The notes under the pieces were generated by a model that had not been told where the DNA came from, did not search any database, and was given only the letters and a program-made list of their open reading frames with translations. Shown piece by piece: positions 7,391 to 16,754 of a stretch of 64,000 bases of DNA (position 1 is its first letter; each line of letters opens with the position of its first letter). The DNA is taken from contig JAGOZU010000007.1 in NCBI GenBank assembly GCA_018058545.1, forward strand, positions 1 to 64,000, in the 5' to 3' direction. A program made the translations under genes and the position numbers. This stretch comes from Promineifilum sp. (lineage in GTDB: Bacteria > Chloroflexota > Anaerolineae > Promineifilales > Promineifilaceae).

Positions 7391-8641
7391 ATGACAGATC
7401 TGAACGATCCATTGTCCAATGAAATGGAAATTCTCAACGCGCTGCTTAACGAAGGAATTGAACAAAGATATCTGACTTACGACCAAATCCTGGAAGCGCT
7501 GCCCGAGATTGAGAATAATATTACCCTTCTGGAGACTTTGCTTGAAGAGGCCCAGACCCTCGGCCTGGCGATTTATGAGAACGAAGACGATATCGTAGCT
7601 GCAGCATTAGGCTCCAGTGATGAGGATGAGGACGGCGTCATCATTGAAGAGGAAATCATTGAAACCGTGGTACGCGTGCGGCCGGCTCGGGTTCGGTCTC
7701 ACGACGCCCCTCTGTTTGACTTGAGCAACGTGCCTATCGATGATTCCGTTGGCCTTTATTTTCGCGAGATGGGGCAGCAATCGTTGTTATCAGCCGAAGA
7801 AGAGGTACATCTGGCGATGGAGATCGAAGCCGGGCGCGAGGCGATTGAACGGCTCGATTCCGGCGAAGAGATCGATCTGGATGAGCGGGATCGCCTCGAC
7901 CGGCAACGCGAAGTCGGCGACGCTGCCCGCGCGCACCTGATTCGCGCCAACACCCGTCTGGTCGTCAGCATCGCCAAGAAGTATCGCGGCCGCGGCCTGC
8001 AATTCCTCGACCTGATTCAGGAAGGCAACGTCGGGCTGATGAAAGCGGTCGAGAAGTACGACTACCGACGTGGCAACCGGTTCAGCACCTATGCGACCTG
8101 GTGGATTCGCCAGGCCGTCACGCGCGCGTTGGCCAATCACGGCCGCACCATCCGCATTCCGGCCCATCTGGGCGGGCGCATCAGCAAGCTCTACCAGGTG
8201 GCTCAGGAACTGGAGCAGGAATACGGCCGCCAGCCCACGGCCGAGGAAATTGCCGAGAGCATGGAACTGCCGGCCGATCGCGTTCGCTGGATGTTGCGCA
8301 CCAGTCGCCAGCCCGTCCATCTCGAACGGCCGGTCGGCGACGAGTCCGACGCCGAACTGGGCGATTTCATCGAGGATATCGAAGCGCCGGCCCCGGCCGA
8401 ATCCGTGGCCCAAACGATGTTGACCGAGGAGATCGGCGACATTCTCGACCAGTTGACGCCGCGCGAGGCGCGCATTCTGCGCCTGCGCTATGGGCTGCAG
8501 GACGGCGAATCGCGCACCCTGAAAGAGGTCGGCGAGATGTTCGGCCTGTCCCGCGAGCGCATCCGCCAGCTGGAGAAGGAGGCGCTGCGCAAGTTGCGTC
8601 ATCCCAACTTTGCGGGCCACCTGCGGCAATATCTGAACTGA
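7391..8641 (+). CDS. rpoD: Housekeeping RNA polymerase sigma factor (sigma-70)
   Basis: A 416-residue primary-type sigma factor that directs RNA polymerase to -35/-10 promoters. The acidic N-terminal part (about 1-110) resembles region 1.1. Region 1.2 starts at D118 ([11 protein letters not shown]). Region 2 runs from about I184 ([52 protein letters not shown]). Region 4 carries the -35-binding helix [20 protein letters not shown] from G385. All core-binding and promoter-recognition segments are intact. The gene stands alone and ends at the terminator 8672-8697. Group 1 (essential) rather than group 2 status is inferred from region 1.1 and the conserved region 2.4. Confidence 0.95.
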   Translation: MTDLNDPLSNEMEILNALLNEGIEQRYLTYDQILEALPEIENNITLLETLLEEAQTLGLAIYENEDDIVAAALGSSDEDEDGVIIEEEIIETVVRVRPARVRSHDAPLFDLSNVPIDDSVGLYFREMGQQSLLSAEEEVHLAMEIEAGREAIERLDSGEEIDLDERDRLDRQREVGDAARAHLIRANTRLVVSIAKKYRGRGLQFLDLIQEGNVGLMKAVEKYDYRRGNRFSTYATWWIRQAVTRALANHGRTIRIPAHLGGRISKLYQVAQELEQEYGRQPTAEEIAESMELPADRVRWMLRTSRQPVHLERPVGDESDAELGDFIEDIEAPAPAESVAQTMLTEEIGDILDQLTPREARILRLRYGLQDGESRTLKEVGEMFGLSRERIRQLEKEALRKLRHPNFAGHLRQYLN

Positions 8642-8671
8642 TCGTCCTCGATCCCGAATATGCATAAAAAG

Positions 8672-8697
8672 ACACCCTCCTGGAAACGGGAGGGTGT
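8672..8697. terminator. Bidirectional rho-independent terminator
   Basis: A perfect 9-bp stem, ACACCCTCC paired with GGAGGGTGT around an 8-base loop. A T-rich stretch follows on the plus strand (TATTATTTT) and a CTTTTT run on the minus strand. It lies between the converging rpoD and methyltransferase genes and can end both transcripts. Confidence 0.88.
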
Positions 8698-8699
8698 TA

Positions 8700-9521
8700 T
8701 TATTTTCGGCAGATGAAGGCCATGTCTCTGAGCCTGATGTAGTAGCGAGGCGGGCGATCTTTGCTCATGTCGATGGGTGTGACAGTACTAAAGCCCGCGC
8801 CTATCATTTTCTCAACCACATCCATCCCATAGTGGCGCATGTGACCTGTGGAGTCCGGCTTGTCAAAATACCAGGTGTCATACTTATCAAAGTCACCGGG
8901 GATCGTGAACACGGCCAGCCCTTCCGGCATAAGAATCCGCGCACACTCCCGAAGGGCCTGATTGTCGTCAGGAATGTGTTCCAATACATGATTACACATG
9001 AGGAACGCAAAACGCCCGTCCTCGAAGCTCAATCGCTGGATATCCTCTCCGGGGAAATGCACGTCCGGTTTATTCAGATCCGTCGTCATCACTGATTCGG
9101 TGATCAGGCGCTCGAGCAAATTCATCATGGATGGTTCAGGAGCAAAAACCAGACCCGGGCCGGCGGGTTTGTCGCCCAGCACGTCGGGAAGCAGTAATGT
9201 CAGGCCTCGATGGCGTGACCGGGATTGGCAGCGTGGACACTTTGACTGCGCTTCAATGGAGCGCCAGGTACTCATATAAAGAAAGGCCGGGCCTTGCCAG
9301 CCACAGCAGGGGCATTCGACGTGAACCTGATTGCGTTTAACCTGGAAGTTCCATATGTTTATTGCCAGCCCCCGCGAGCGATTCCAGACAGTAGGCCAAT
9401 CACCCTGCGTCAGAAAGTGACCGATACGACGTGTCTCCGAGAGATAGCTGCGAAAGCCGGGGAAAGTCGAACCAGAGGTAGCGTTATTCGTTTTTCCTGC
9501 AGACAGGTTATTCAATTCCAT
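8700..9521 (-). CDS. SAM methyltransferase with N-terminal zinc-ribbon-like domain
   Basis: A 273-residue protein. Residues about 70-105 contain CPCCGWQG and CPRCQSRSRHR, four cysteines spaced as in a zinc ribbon. A class I methyltransferase fold follows. The first glycine-rich motif is degenerate (GLVFAPEPSM), but the later LMCNHVLEHIPDDNQALREC and MPEGLAVFTIPG segments are typical of the Methyltransf_11 group. The substrate is unknown. It is transcribed away from the adjacent glycan locus from the near-consensus promoter at 9585-9612, so it may belong functionally to that locus while being independently expressed. Confidence 0.8.
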   Translation of the reverse strand: MELNNLSAGKTNNATSGSTFPGFRSYLSETRRIGHFLTQGDWPTVWNRSRGLAINIWNFQVKRNQVHVECPCCGWQGPAFLYMSTWRSIEAQSKCPRCQSRSRHRGLTLLLPDVLGDKPAGPGLVFAPEPSMMNLLERLITESVMTTDLNKPDVHFPGEDIQRLSFEDGRFAFLMCNHVLEHIPDDNQALRECARILMPEGLAVFTIPGDFDKYDTWYFDKPDSTGHMRHYGMDVVEKMIGAGFSTVTPIDMSKDRPPRYYIRLRDMAFICRK

Positions 9522-9584
9522 CGATAGTGGCTCGAGTTCCTTGGTGGGGCCAGGAATTAGTAATCCGACTCATCTATGATAAGA

Positions 9585-9612
9585 ATTATAGGTTGCGGGA
9601 TTGAGCTGTCAA
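9585..9612 (-). promoter_or_regulatory. Near-consensus sigma-70 promoter
   Basis: On the minus strand a perfect TTGACA (9612-9607) and a perfect TATAAT (9590-9585) are 16 bp apart. It drives the methyltransferase gene ending at 8700, with a leader of roughly 57 nt. Confidence 0.8.
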
Positions 9613-9658
9613 TCGGCGGCTGAACCCTTTACGTATATTTCACCACGGTTTCACAAGC

Positions 9659-9687
9659 TGTTCATTTCTAATCCGGTCGGATATGAT
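9659..9687 (+). promoter_or_regulatory. Weak candidate promoter of the glycan locus
   Basis: TATGAT at 9682-9687 has a poor -35 (TGTTCA, 17 bp upstream). It is the best -10-like element ahead of the first plus-strand transport gene. If used, transcription would start near 9694. Confidence 0.35.
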
Positions 9688-9769
9688 AAGTTGGTAGATG
9701 GGAAGAAGTGGGTGCCGCGTTGCCCTGTCCGTCCAGTCTGGGTCATCGGATGGACACATGGAAGCAAAG

Positions 9770-10606
9770 ATGAAGTCAGAACAGATCGTGATCGAGCCGG
9801 TTAGCGGTTGGCAATTGGTCAACTGGCGGGAGTTGCGCGAATATCGCGATCTTTTCCGCTTTCTGATCGATCGCGACATCAAGGTGCTATACAAGCAGAC
9901 GGTATTGGGTTTTGGCTGGGCCATCTTGCGGCCGTTGCTGAGCATGGTTATCTTCACTGTCATCTTCGGCAATTTGGCCCGTGTGGACAGCGATGGCGTT
10001 CCCTACGCTATCTTCAGCTACGTCGCTCTTGTTCCCTGGTTATACTTTTCCACGGCGTTATCGGCATCCGCACTGAGCCTTGTTTCCAATACCGACATGC
10101 TGACCAAGATCTATTTTCCCCGATTGGTGTTCCCGATAACGCCGATATTCTCCAAGCTTGTTGATTTTGCCATCTCCTTCGTCATCGTGTTTGTGCTGAT
10201 GGCCTGGTTTCGCATCATGCCTACGGCGCGGGTAATCTATTTACCGCTGCTCATCCTCCTGATGATGTTGACGGCCGCCGGCATGGGGTTGTGGTTCGCG
10301 GCGATGTCGGTGCAGTATCGCGATGTGAAGCACGCCATGCCGTTCCTGACTCAGGTACTGATGTATGCCGCGCCGGTCGTGTGGTCGGGCACGCTCATCG
10401 CTGGACGTTTTGGCCAGACAGGGCGAATCCTCTTTGGCCTCTACCCGATGGTGGGCGTGATCGAGGGTTTCCGTTCGACACTGCTCGACACCGGCCCGAT
10501 GCCATGGGACATGCTCGGCGTGGGGGCGGCTTCGGCGCTGGTTATTTTTACCACCGGGTTGTTCTATTTTAAGCGAATGGAAGCCACGTTCGCGGATGTA
10601 GCCTAA
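9770..10606 (+). CDS. Polysaccharide ABC exporter permease (Wzm/TagG type)
   Basis: A membrane permease of the ABC-2 family that exports lipid-linked polysaccharide. The signature opening GW...LRELREYRDLFRFLIDRD is followed by IKVLYKQTVLGFGWAILRP (about residues 39-57) and about six membrane helices, as in Wzm and TagG. I chose the ATG at 9770 (278 aa) because it has GGAAG 5 bp upstream and gives the usual short lead before the GW motif. ATGs at 9758 and 9698 are in frame (282 and 302 aa), and the 9698 start would be nearly leaderless behind the -10 at 9682. The partner ATPase gene begins 22 bp downstream. Confidence 0.92.
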   Translation: MKSEQIVIEPVSGWQLVNWRELREYRDLFRFLIDRDIKVLYKQTVLGFGWAILRPLLSMVIFTVIFGNLARVDSDGVPYAIFSYVALVPWLYFSTALSASALSLVSNTDMLTKIYFPRLVFPITPIFSKLVDFAISFVIVFVLMAWFRIMPTARVIYLPLLILLMMLTAAGMGLWFAAMSVQYRDVKHAMPFLTQVLMYAAPVVWSGTLIAGRFGQTGRILFGLYPMVGVIEGFRSTLLDTGPMPWDMLGVGAASALVIFTTGLFYFKRMEATFADVA

Positions 10607-10628
10607 ACAGAAGATTATATTGATAGAG

Positions 10629-11909
10629 ATGAGCAGTAACGGACAGACGGCCGATAAGGCTATCATCGTCGAAGGCGTGGGCAAGCAGTACCACATCGGC
10701 CTGAAGGAAGACCGGCATGATACCTTGCTGAAGTCGGCCGGGGCTTGGCTGGTATCGCCGGCCAAAAACTTCCGCCAATTGCGCCGCCTAAGTGCCCATG
10801 ATGATACAGAAGCCGAAGATGTCATTTGGGCCTTGTGCGATGTGTCGTTCAGCGTCGATCGCGGCGAGGTGGTCGGCATCATCGGCCGCAACGGCGCGGG
10901 CAAAAGCACCCTGCTCAAGATCCTGTCGCGTATCACCCCGCCGGCCGAGGGTCGCGTCATCCTCAATGGTCGTGTCTCCAGTCTGCTGGAAGTCGGCACT
11001 GGCTTCCATCCGGAACTAACCGGCCGCGAGAACGTCTATCTGAATGGCACGATCCTGGGTATGCGCAAGAGCGAGGTTGATCGGGCTTTTGACGAAATTG
11101 TCGCCTTTGCAGAGGTGGAGAAATTCATCGATACACCGGTGAAGCGGTATTCCAGCGGTATGCGCATGAGGTTGGCCTTCGCCGTGTCGGCTCATCTGCA
11201 ATCGGAGATACTGCTTGTCGATGAGGTGTTGGCCGTAGGGGACGCCGCGTTCCAGGAGAAGTGTCTGACCAAGATGGAGGGCGTTACCAAAATAGGCCGT
11301 ACGGTGCTGCTGGTCAGCCACAACATGCAGGTGATCCAACGGCTGTGCCACCGCGCATTATTGTTGCAGAAGGGTCGGCTTGTGGCCGAGGGAGCGCCGG
11401 CGGCCATCGTCGGCCGCTATCTAAGTGACGCCCTGGCTGCAACGACGTTGAAGCCGGTGGAACTGGGGGGGCAGGTGCGCATAAACCGGCTGACCGTGAC
11501 CCAGGATGGGGTTCCGGCCGGGGAATACCTGGACAGCGAGCGCCCGTTTGAGGTACATGTCCACTACGATATCCTGGAACCGGCGCGCAACCTGTTGCTT
11601 GGCTTCAACGTTGTTGCCGGGGATGGCATAGCCCTCTTCCGCACCTACGACATGCTGACTTACGGCCTGGATGAGCGCGCACCCGGCGCTTATGAATCTG
11701 TTTTCCAGCTCCCGGGCAAGCTGCTTCCCGCTGGGCATTATTTCTTTGAAGTTGTCGTCGGCATACACCGGTTGCGGTGGCTCAGTAAGGGGGAAATCCG
11801 TCTGCGGCTGAATTTGGGCGGCACGCGCGAGACCGATGTCGATTTCCCCGGCGTAATGTCGCCAGTAGGTTCCTGGGCTGTCTATCGCAACGGCGACCAC
11901 GAGCATTGA
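10629..11909 (+). CDS. Polysaccharide ABC exporter ATPase with Wzt C-terminal domain
   Basis: The ATPase partner of the preceding permease. Walker A GRNGAGKS is at about residues 86-93, the signature YSSGMRMRLAFAVSAHL at about 174-190 and Walker B LLVDEVLAVGD follows. Beyond residue 270 a beta-rich Wzt C-terminal domain (RINRLTVTQDG through the end) matches the part that in Wzt recognises the modified end of the glycan before export. That implies the chains carry a terminal mark, and several methyltransferases follow. I start at ATG 10629; a TTG at 10620 would add three residues. Confidence 0.93.
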   Translation: MSSNGQTADKAIIVEGVGKQYHIGLKEDRHDTLLKSAGAWLVSPAKNFRQLRRLSAHDDTEAEDVIWALCDVSFSVDRGEVVGIIGRNGAGKSTLLKILSRITPPAEGRVILNGRVSSLLEVGTGFHPELTGRENVYLNGTILGMRKSEVDRAFDEIVAFAEVEKFIDTPVKRYSSGMRMRLAFAVSAHLQSEILLVDEVLAVGDAAFQEKCLTKMEGVTKIGRTVLLVSHNMQVIQRLCHRALLLQKGRLVAEGAPAAIVGRYLSDALAATTLKPVELGGQVRINRLTVTQDGVPAGEYLDSERPFEVHVHYDILEPARNLLLGFNVVAGDGIALFRTYDMLTYGLDERAPGAYESVFQLPGKLLPAGHYFFEVVVGIHRLRWLSKGEIRLRLNLGGTRETDVDFPGVMSPVGSWAVYRNGDHEH

Positions 11910-11911
11910 TC

Positions 11912-12715
11912 ATGTCACATTTCTACTGGCTCTCACATCGTCGTTATATTGACAATGGCCGAATGCGATGGCATGCCGAGCAAGCCAACGAAGCATTCTG
12001 GGCGGACTATTGGCGCGAGCGTGTGACCCTGTCCTATTTCCGCAAGGCAGCCGATGCCGATCTGTCGACCGACGAGATGGGGCGGGTGCTGCTGGCTGAA
12101 ATGCCCATCGAAGGACGACATCTGGAGGCGGGTTGCGGCGCGGGATATTGGGTGGCCGCGTTGCGATCCGCCGGCTACGACGTTGAGGGGATCGAGTATG
12201 CCCGCGACCTGGTTGAGTTGGTCAACGAGGTATGCCCCGAGTTGCCGGTGCGCTTTGGCGATGCGCTGGCTATCGACCGCCCCGACAATACTTATGCATC
12301 TTATTTGTCCTTCGGCGTGGTGGAGCATCGGCAGGCCGGCCCTGAGCCGTTTTTGACCGAAGCTTATCGGGTGTTGGTTCCCGGCGGCAAGTTGATTATC
12401 ACCGTGCCTTATCTCGGCCCGGTGCGCCGGCTGCGCGCCCGGTTCGGCCGCTATGAGGCGCTTCCGCCCGCGCCGCCATTCTTTCAATACGGCTTCCGAT
12501 CCGGAGAATTCGCCGGGTTGGTGGCTGGGGCCGGTTTCGTCGTCGAGGCAACACGCCCGCTGTTTTTCCATCGCATGTTGATGGAAGAGAATGTCACCTA
12601 TCGCTGGCTCTATGACAGGCGTTATGGCGTGTTGTTGCGGCGCGCCTTGTCAGGATTATTTGACGGTCGCGACGGCCATATGCTCATGGTGATCGCCCAC
12701 AAGCCAACCGGCTAG
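11912..12715 (+). CDS. Class I SAM-dependent methyltransferase
   Basis: A 267-residue methyltransferase. Motif I is HLEAGCGAGYWVAALRSAGY (about residues 68-87), followed by the acidic loop VEGIEYARDL and a C-terminal LVPGGKLIITVPYLGP strand. The ATG lies 2 bp after the Wzt stop; a TTG at 11906 would overlap it. Immediate linkage to Wzm/Wzt suggests it modifies the exported glycan or its lipid-linked precursor, possibly as a chain-terminating methylation. That link is inference. Confidence 0.85.
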   Translation: MSHFYWLSHRRYIDNGRMRWHAEQANEAFWADYWRERVTLSYFRKAADADLSTDEMGRVLLAEMPIEGRHLEAGCGAGYWVAALRSAGYDVEGIEYARDLVELVNEVCPELPVRFGDALAIDRPDNTYASYLSFGVVEHRQAGPEPFLTEAYRVLVPGGKLIITVPYLGPVRRLRARFGRYEALPPAPPFFQYGFRSGEFAGLVAGAGFVVEATRPLFFHRMLMEENVTYRWLYDRRYGVLLRRALSGLFDGRDGHMLMVIAHKPTG

Positions 12716-12740
12716 TTGGGAGAGGCAAGGTTAACACGAC

Positions 12741-14612
12741 ATGTGCGGCATTTGCGGCGAACTGCAATTCCATGATGGCCCAGCCCGCGATGGGGAGACG
12801 ATCACGCGCCTGAGCGAGATGATGGCCCGCCGTGGTCCCGACGATGCCGGTCTTTGGCGTGACGAGAGCCGGGCATGGCTGGCTTTTCGCCGTCTGGCTA
12901 TTCTCGATCTGTCGCCGGCCAGCCACCAGCCGATGTTGTCAGCCGATGGCCGTTTTGCCCTGGTGTTTAATGGCGAAATATACAATTTCGCCGAACTGCG
13001 CGATCAACTCGAGCGATTAGGCGCGAGGTTCCGTTCCCGTGGCGACACTGAGGTGGTATTGCAGGCACTGATCCATTGGGGCACGACGGCGCTGGAGCGC
13101 TTTAACGGCATGTTCGCGCTCGCGTTCTATGATCGGCAGAAGCGTGAACTGCTGTTGGCTCGTGACCATGCCGGAATCAAACCGCTCTATTATTTCCTCG
13201 ACCAGCGGGGACTATTCTTTGCCTCGCAGTACGATCAGATTATGGCCCATCCCTGGTGTGTCGAATTGCCGATTTCGACCGACGGGCTGGCTCTCTATCT
13301 GCGATTGGGTTATATCCCTGCGCCCTATGCCACCCTGGAGCGCACTAACATGCTTGAGCCAGGCTCTTGGCTCTGCCTCAGCGCCGAGGGGCGGGTTAGC
13401 CGCGGCACTTATTACACCTTCCCGATGCGCGGCACGCCTGGCCTGACCGGCCAGGAAGCTTGGGAGGCGGTCGACGCCGCCGTGGGTGACGCCGTTCGCC
13501 GCCAAATGGTCAGCGATGTACCGCTGGGCGCGTTCCTGTCCGGCGGTATCGATTCACCGCTTGTCGTCGCCAAGATGCAAGCCGCATCGAGCCGCCCCGT
13601 GCAAGCATACACAATCGGCAGCGCGGGCAGCATGCATGATGAATCGGAGGACGCGTCGGACTATGCGCGCCAGTTAAATGTCACGCATGTGCTCGAACAA
13701 TTCACGCCTGACAAGGTACTCGATTGGCTTGACGATGCTGTGGCCGCATGTGGCGAGCCTTTCGCTGATTTCTCAATATTCCCAACCCTGATGGTCTCCA
13801 ACCTGGCGCGTCGTGATATGACGGTGATGCTCGCCGGCGACGGCGGCGACGAGTTATTCTGGGGATATCCCGAGCGTTTTGGGTCTGTTCTCAAACTCGC
13901 CTCTGATTTTCGCCGGCCACATTGGCACCGCTCGACTCGTTGGGCGATACATCGAATGACGGGACTGGACAAAAACGCTCAGCCGAACCTGCGCTGGCCT
14001 ACAATAGGCCACTGGTACCGGCAAAAGCACACATGGTTTTCATCGGTTGCTTTGACGGCGATTTTCCCCACACTGCCGGCCTGGCCCGATGAGTTCACCC
14101 TCTATGATTACGACGGCTGGGATCTGGATGAGACGGCGCAATGGTTGCGCTGGAATGAGTTCACGGGCCACTTGGCAATGGTGTTGTTGAAAGTCGACCG
14201 AGCCAGCATGTATAACTCGCTTGAAGTGCGGGTCCCCTTGCTTGATCGGGAGGTAATCGAGGTGGCCACGCGTGTTGATTGGCGGTCTTGCCTGGACCTG
14301 GAGACGGATACCGGCAAAATCCCGTTACGCCGATCGTTGGAACGTCATATTTCGCACCAGACGAAGGCCAAACGAGGCTTTGCCATCCCCATGGCTGATT
14401 GGTTGCGAGGCCCTTTACAGGATGTGTTTATTGACCGGGTTCTATCTCGCCCTGAGATAGCAGGCCTGGCTATCGATCGAGCCGCATTAGAGAAATTATT
14501 GGCCGACCACGTGAGCGGCCGTGCCGACTATCACCGCAGTTTGTGGCTGCTACTAAGCCTGGTCATGTGGCGTGATAAACACTTCCAACCAACGGCTTTG
14601 CAGATTGCCTGA
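12741..14612 (+). CDS. asnB: Glutamine-hydrolysing asparagine synthase family protein
   Basis: A 623-residue class II amidotransferase of the AsnB family. Cys2 (MCGICGE) is the glutaminase nucleophile. RGPDD and the FNGEIYN segment (about residues 76-82) complete the N-terminal domain. The synthetase domain has the PP-loop LSGGIDSP (266-273) and AGDGGDE (365-371). All catalytic elements look intact. Location between glycan methyltransferases suggests amidation of a sugar acid, as by WbpS-type enzymes, but ordinary asparagine synthesis cannot be excluded. A GGGAGAGG ribosome site lies 5' of the ATG. Confidence 0.92.
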   Translation: MCGICGELQFHDGPARDGETITRLSEMMARRGPDDAGLWRDESRAWLAFRRLAILDLSPASHQPMLSADGRFALVFNGEIYNFAELRDQLERLGARFRSRGDTEVVLQALIHWGTTALERFNGMFALAFYDRQKRELLLARDHAGIKPLYYFLDQRGLFFASQYDQIMAHPWCVELPISTDGLALYLRLGYIPAPYATLERTNMLEPGSWLCLSAEGRVSRGTYYTFPMRGTPGLTGQEAWEAVDAAVGDAVRRQMVSDVPLGAFLSGGIDSPLVVAKMQAASSRPVQAYTIGSAGSMHDESEDASDYARQLNVTHVLEQFTPDKVLDWLDDAVAACGEPFADFSIFPTLMVSNLARRDMTVMLAGDGGDELFWGYPERFGSVLKLASDFRRPHWHRSTRWAIHRMTGLDKNAQPNLRWPTIGHWYRQKHTWFSSVALTAIFPTLPAWPDEFTLYDYDGWDLDETAQWLRWNEFTGHLAMVLLKVDRASMYNSLEVRVPLLDREVIEVATRVDWRSCLDLETDTGKIPLRRSLERHISHQTKAKRGFAIPMADWLRGPLQDVFIDRVLSRPEIAGLAIDRAALEKLLADHVSGRADYHRSLWLLLSLVMWRDKHFQPTALQIA

Positions 14613-14658
14613 TGGTTCAGCATCGACATTGGCAGGACGAAAAAGAAATTGGAATGAT

Positions 14659-15492
14659 ATGAAGACCACAAAAGATTTCCAGCGGATGGGGGACGAATGG
14701 CGAAATGTGGCGGGATCGATTTATCGCGCGATTCGACCGACGGCATCCATGACCTTATTAGGCGAGACATACCGGGTGCGTAGCGAGGCACGGGGGGGAG
14801 GTGAAGACCGGGATTACGCGGTCCTCAAGAGCCTGGCCCGCGGCAAACGATGTATTTTTGATGTTGGGGCAAATGTCGGCCGCACTGCCCTGGTTATGGG
14901 CAACAATTCGATGGCTGACAACGGTCAAATCTATGCCTTTGAGGCCTCGGAAGCGGCTTGTCGTCTTATCCGGGATAATGTTGCCCTCAACGGCCTTGAT
15001 GAACGAGTCACGGTTGTCAACGCGCTCATTGCCGAGAGATCGGGACTGACGCTTGATTTCTATGCCGATGCAGCCTCGGGCAGTTCATCGATCATCCCCG
15101 GATATCTGGACCATCACCGGCCCATGCAGAAGGTTACCTTGGCGTTAGATGATTTTGTGCTCGCTACCGATTGCGTGCCGGATCTGATTAAGATAGACGT
15201 GGAGGGTGCAGAATTACGTGTGTTAGCCGGCCTGACTCAAGCCATGCAAACGGCTCGACCGTTAATCTTTGTCGAGTTACATAGCTGGGGAGATATACTG
15301 CTTGTCGAACAGGCCAGAGGCGCATTGGAGCTGCTGGAACCGCTGGATTATGGTCTGATTTACTTGCGCACGAAGGAGGTTGTAGCCGACCCCGCTGTAT
15401 TCGCCGGACGCGGCCGCTGTCATGTTGTAGTCTGCCCTAATGATTCATCTTGTTTGAATGAAGTGATGGAGCTTGACACGACGGGATTATAG
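14659..15492 (+). CDS. FkbM-family methyltransferase
   Basis: A 277-residue FkbM-type SAM methyltransferase. Motif I is CIFDVGANVGRTALVMG (about residues 65-81), followed by YAFEASEAACRLI, VTVVNALIAE and PDLIKIDVEGAELRVLAGL, all typical of the family. FkbM enzymes are O-methyltransferases and occur often in glycan clusters. The longer frame from 14572 overlaps asnB by 41 bp and starts with non-family residues; the ATG at 14659 has GGA just upstream and is preferred. Confidence 0.88.
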   Translation: MKTTKDFQRMGDEWRNVAGSIYRAIRPTASMTLLGETYRVRSEARGGGEDRDYAVLKSLARGKRCIFDVGANVGRTALVMGNNSMADNGQIYAFEASEAACRLIRDNVALNGLDERVTVVNALIAERSGLTLDFYADAASGSSSIIPGYLDHHRPMQKVTLALDDFVLATDCVPDLIKIDVEGAELRVLAGLTQAMQTARPLIFVELHSWGDILLVEQARGALELLEPLDYGLIYLRTKEVVADPAVFAGRGRCHVVVCPNDSSCLNEVMELDTTGL

Positions 15493-15497
15493 AGGGA

Positions 15498-16745
15498 ATG
15501 AACGATCACGATTGGTATCGGATGCAAAGCCCACCGCCCCAGGTGGAGGGTGACGCCCACCTGGAGAAACCTACCCCTTCGTTGAGTCGGTGGGTTGTCG
15601 CTGCGCTCCTGCTCGGGGTTGTCGTTCTCTTGCTCCGAATCGTCGCCGTCCACGATAATCTTCTCGATAGAGCGGCCAATCCTTCTTTGCTGAAGGCCGC
15701 GATGCAAGTTGTGGCGGATCCTTCCACGACTGCGAACCTGCCCGATCGCTTGTTTGCAGACGGAGTGCCCTCCGGTTTGAGCGCCCGTGCCATGAGCGTC
15801 ATCGCTCTGGCTTCGGGCCAACCCTTGTCGGCAGAACGGTGGCTTACTTATGGCTTGGCCGATCCTTCATCATCCTATTTGTCGCAATTTGAATTATGCC
15901 TACTCTACTGGAATGAGGGACAACGGGCCAAGGCACGAGAGGTGTGCCGTGGCACCAGGGCTTCTGCCCCCTACTGGCTAAGTCGGGGTTATCGCTTTGA
16001 TGACCTGAAGCAGCCGGAAGAAGCGCTGGCATATTACGATATTGCCACGGCCATCGATCCGGACTCTGCCAAGGCATGGTATGTGATGGGACGAACCTTG
16101 GTCGGCCTGAATCGCTACGAGGAGGCGATTGCCGCCTACGAGCGCATGATGGTCCTTAACCCAACGCCGCCGTTCGATGTTTATGAGGCTTTGGGTCGGT
16201 CTTATTTGAAGCTGGACAACCTGCAGCTCGCGCGAGATGTTCTTAATCGGGGGCTGCTGGTATTTCCGAATCAACGAACCTTTTACCTGACAATGGCCGA
16301 CACCTATCGCGCAGAGGCCGATTATCGCGCGGCTGATAGTTGGTATGCTCGTATGTTGCAACGCTGGCCGGATGATGTTCAGGCATGGTCAGGGCGGGGG
16401 GATATGGCTGTCGCCAACGATCAGTTGTCTGATGCCATCCGATATTATAAAAAAGCCGTAGAATACCGGCCGCAAGGGTTCGAGTATTGGTTAAATCTTG
16501 CAACGACCGCCCGGGCAAGAGGAGATGTGGTGTTGGCTGATGAAGCCTATCGGCAAGTCTTGTTGCTTCAGCCGGATAACACCTCGATCTTGCTCCATAT
16601 AGGGCAGTTCTACGCGGAGACAGAACGGGCGGAAGAGGCCAGGACAGTTTTTGAACACGTTCTGCAGCTGCAGCCCGATAATCGTGAAGCGACCGATCAA
16701 TTGGCAGCCATCAGCGAACCTTTAGAACTGCCGAACGAGCAGTGA
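15498..16745 (+). CDS. Membrane-anchored TPR protein
   Basis: A 415-residue protein with a cytoplasmic N-terminus, one membrane helix (about residues 32-52, VAALLLGVVVLLLRIVAV) and an extracytoplasmic region of about ten tetratricopeptide repeats from residue 140 on. Repeats with the AWYxMGRTLVGLNRYEEAIA and ILLHIGQFYAETERAEEART patterns are clear. TPR proteins scaffold protein complexes. In this setting a role in assembling the glycan export or polymerisation machinery is likely but unproven. Confidence 0.85.
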   Translation: MNDHDWYRMQSPPPQVEGDAHLEKPTPSLSRWVVAALLLGVVVLLLRIVAVHDNLLDRAANPSLLKAAMQVVADPSTTANLPDRLFADGVPSGLSARAMSVIALASGQPLSAERWLTYGLADPSSSYLSQFELCLLYWNEGQRAKAREVCRGTRASAPYWLSRGYRFDDLKQPEEALAYYDIATAIDPDSAKAWYVMGRTLVGLNRYEEAIAAYERMMVLNPTPPFDVYEALGRSYLKLDNLQLARDVLNRGLLVFPNQRTFYLTMADTYRAEADYRAADSWYARMLQRWPDDVQAWSGRGDMAVANDQLSDAIRYYKKAVEYRPQGFEYWLNLATTARARGDVVLADEAYRQVLLLQPDNTSILLHIGQFYAETERAEEARTVFEHVLQLQPDNREATDQLAAISEPLELPNEQ

Positions 16746-16754
16746 ACGCCCATC

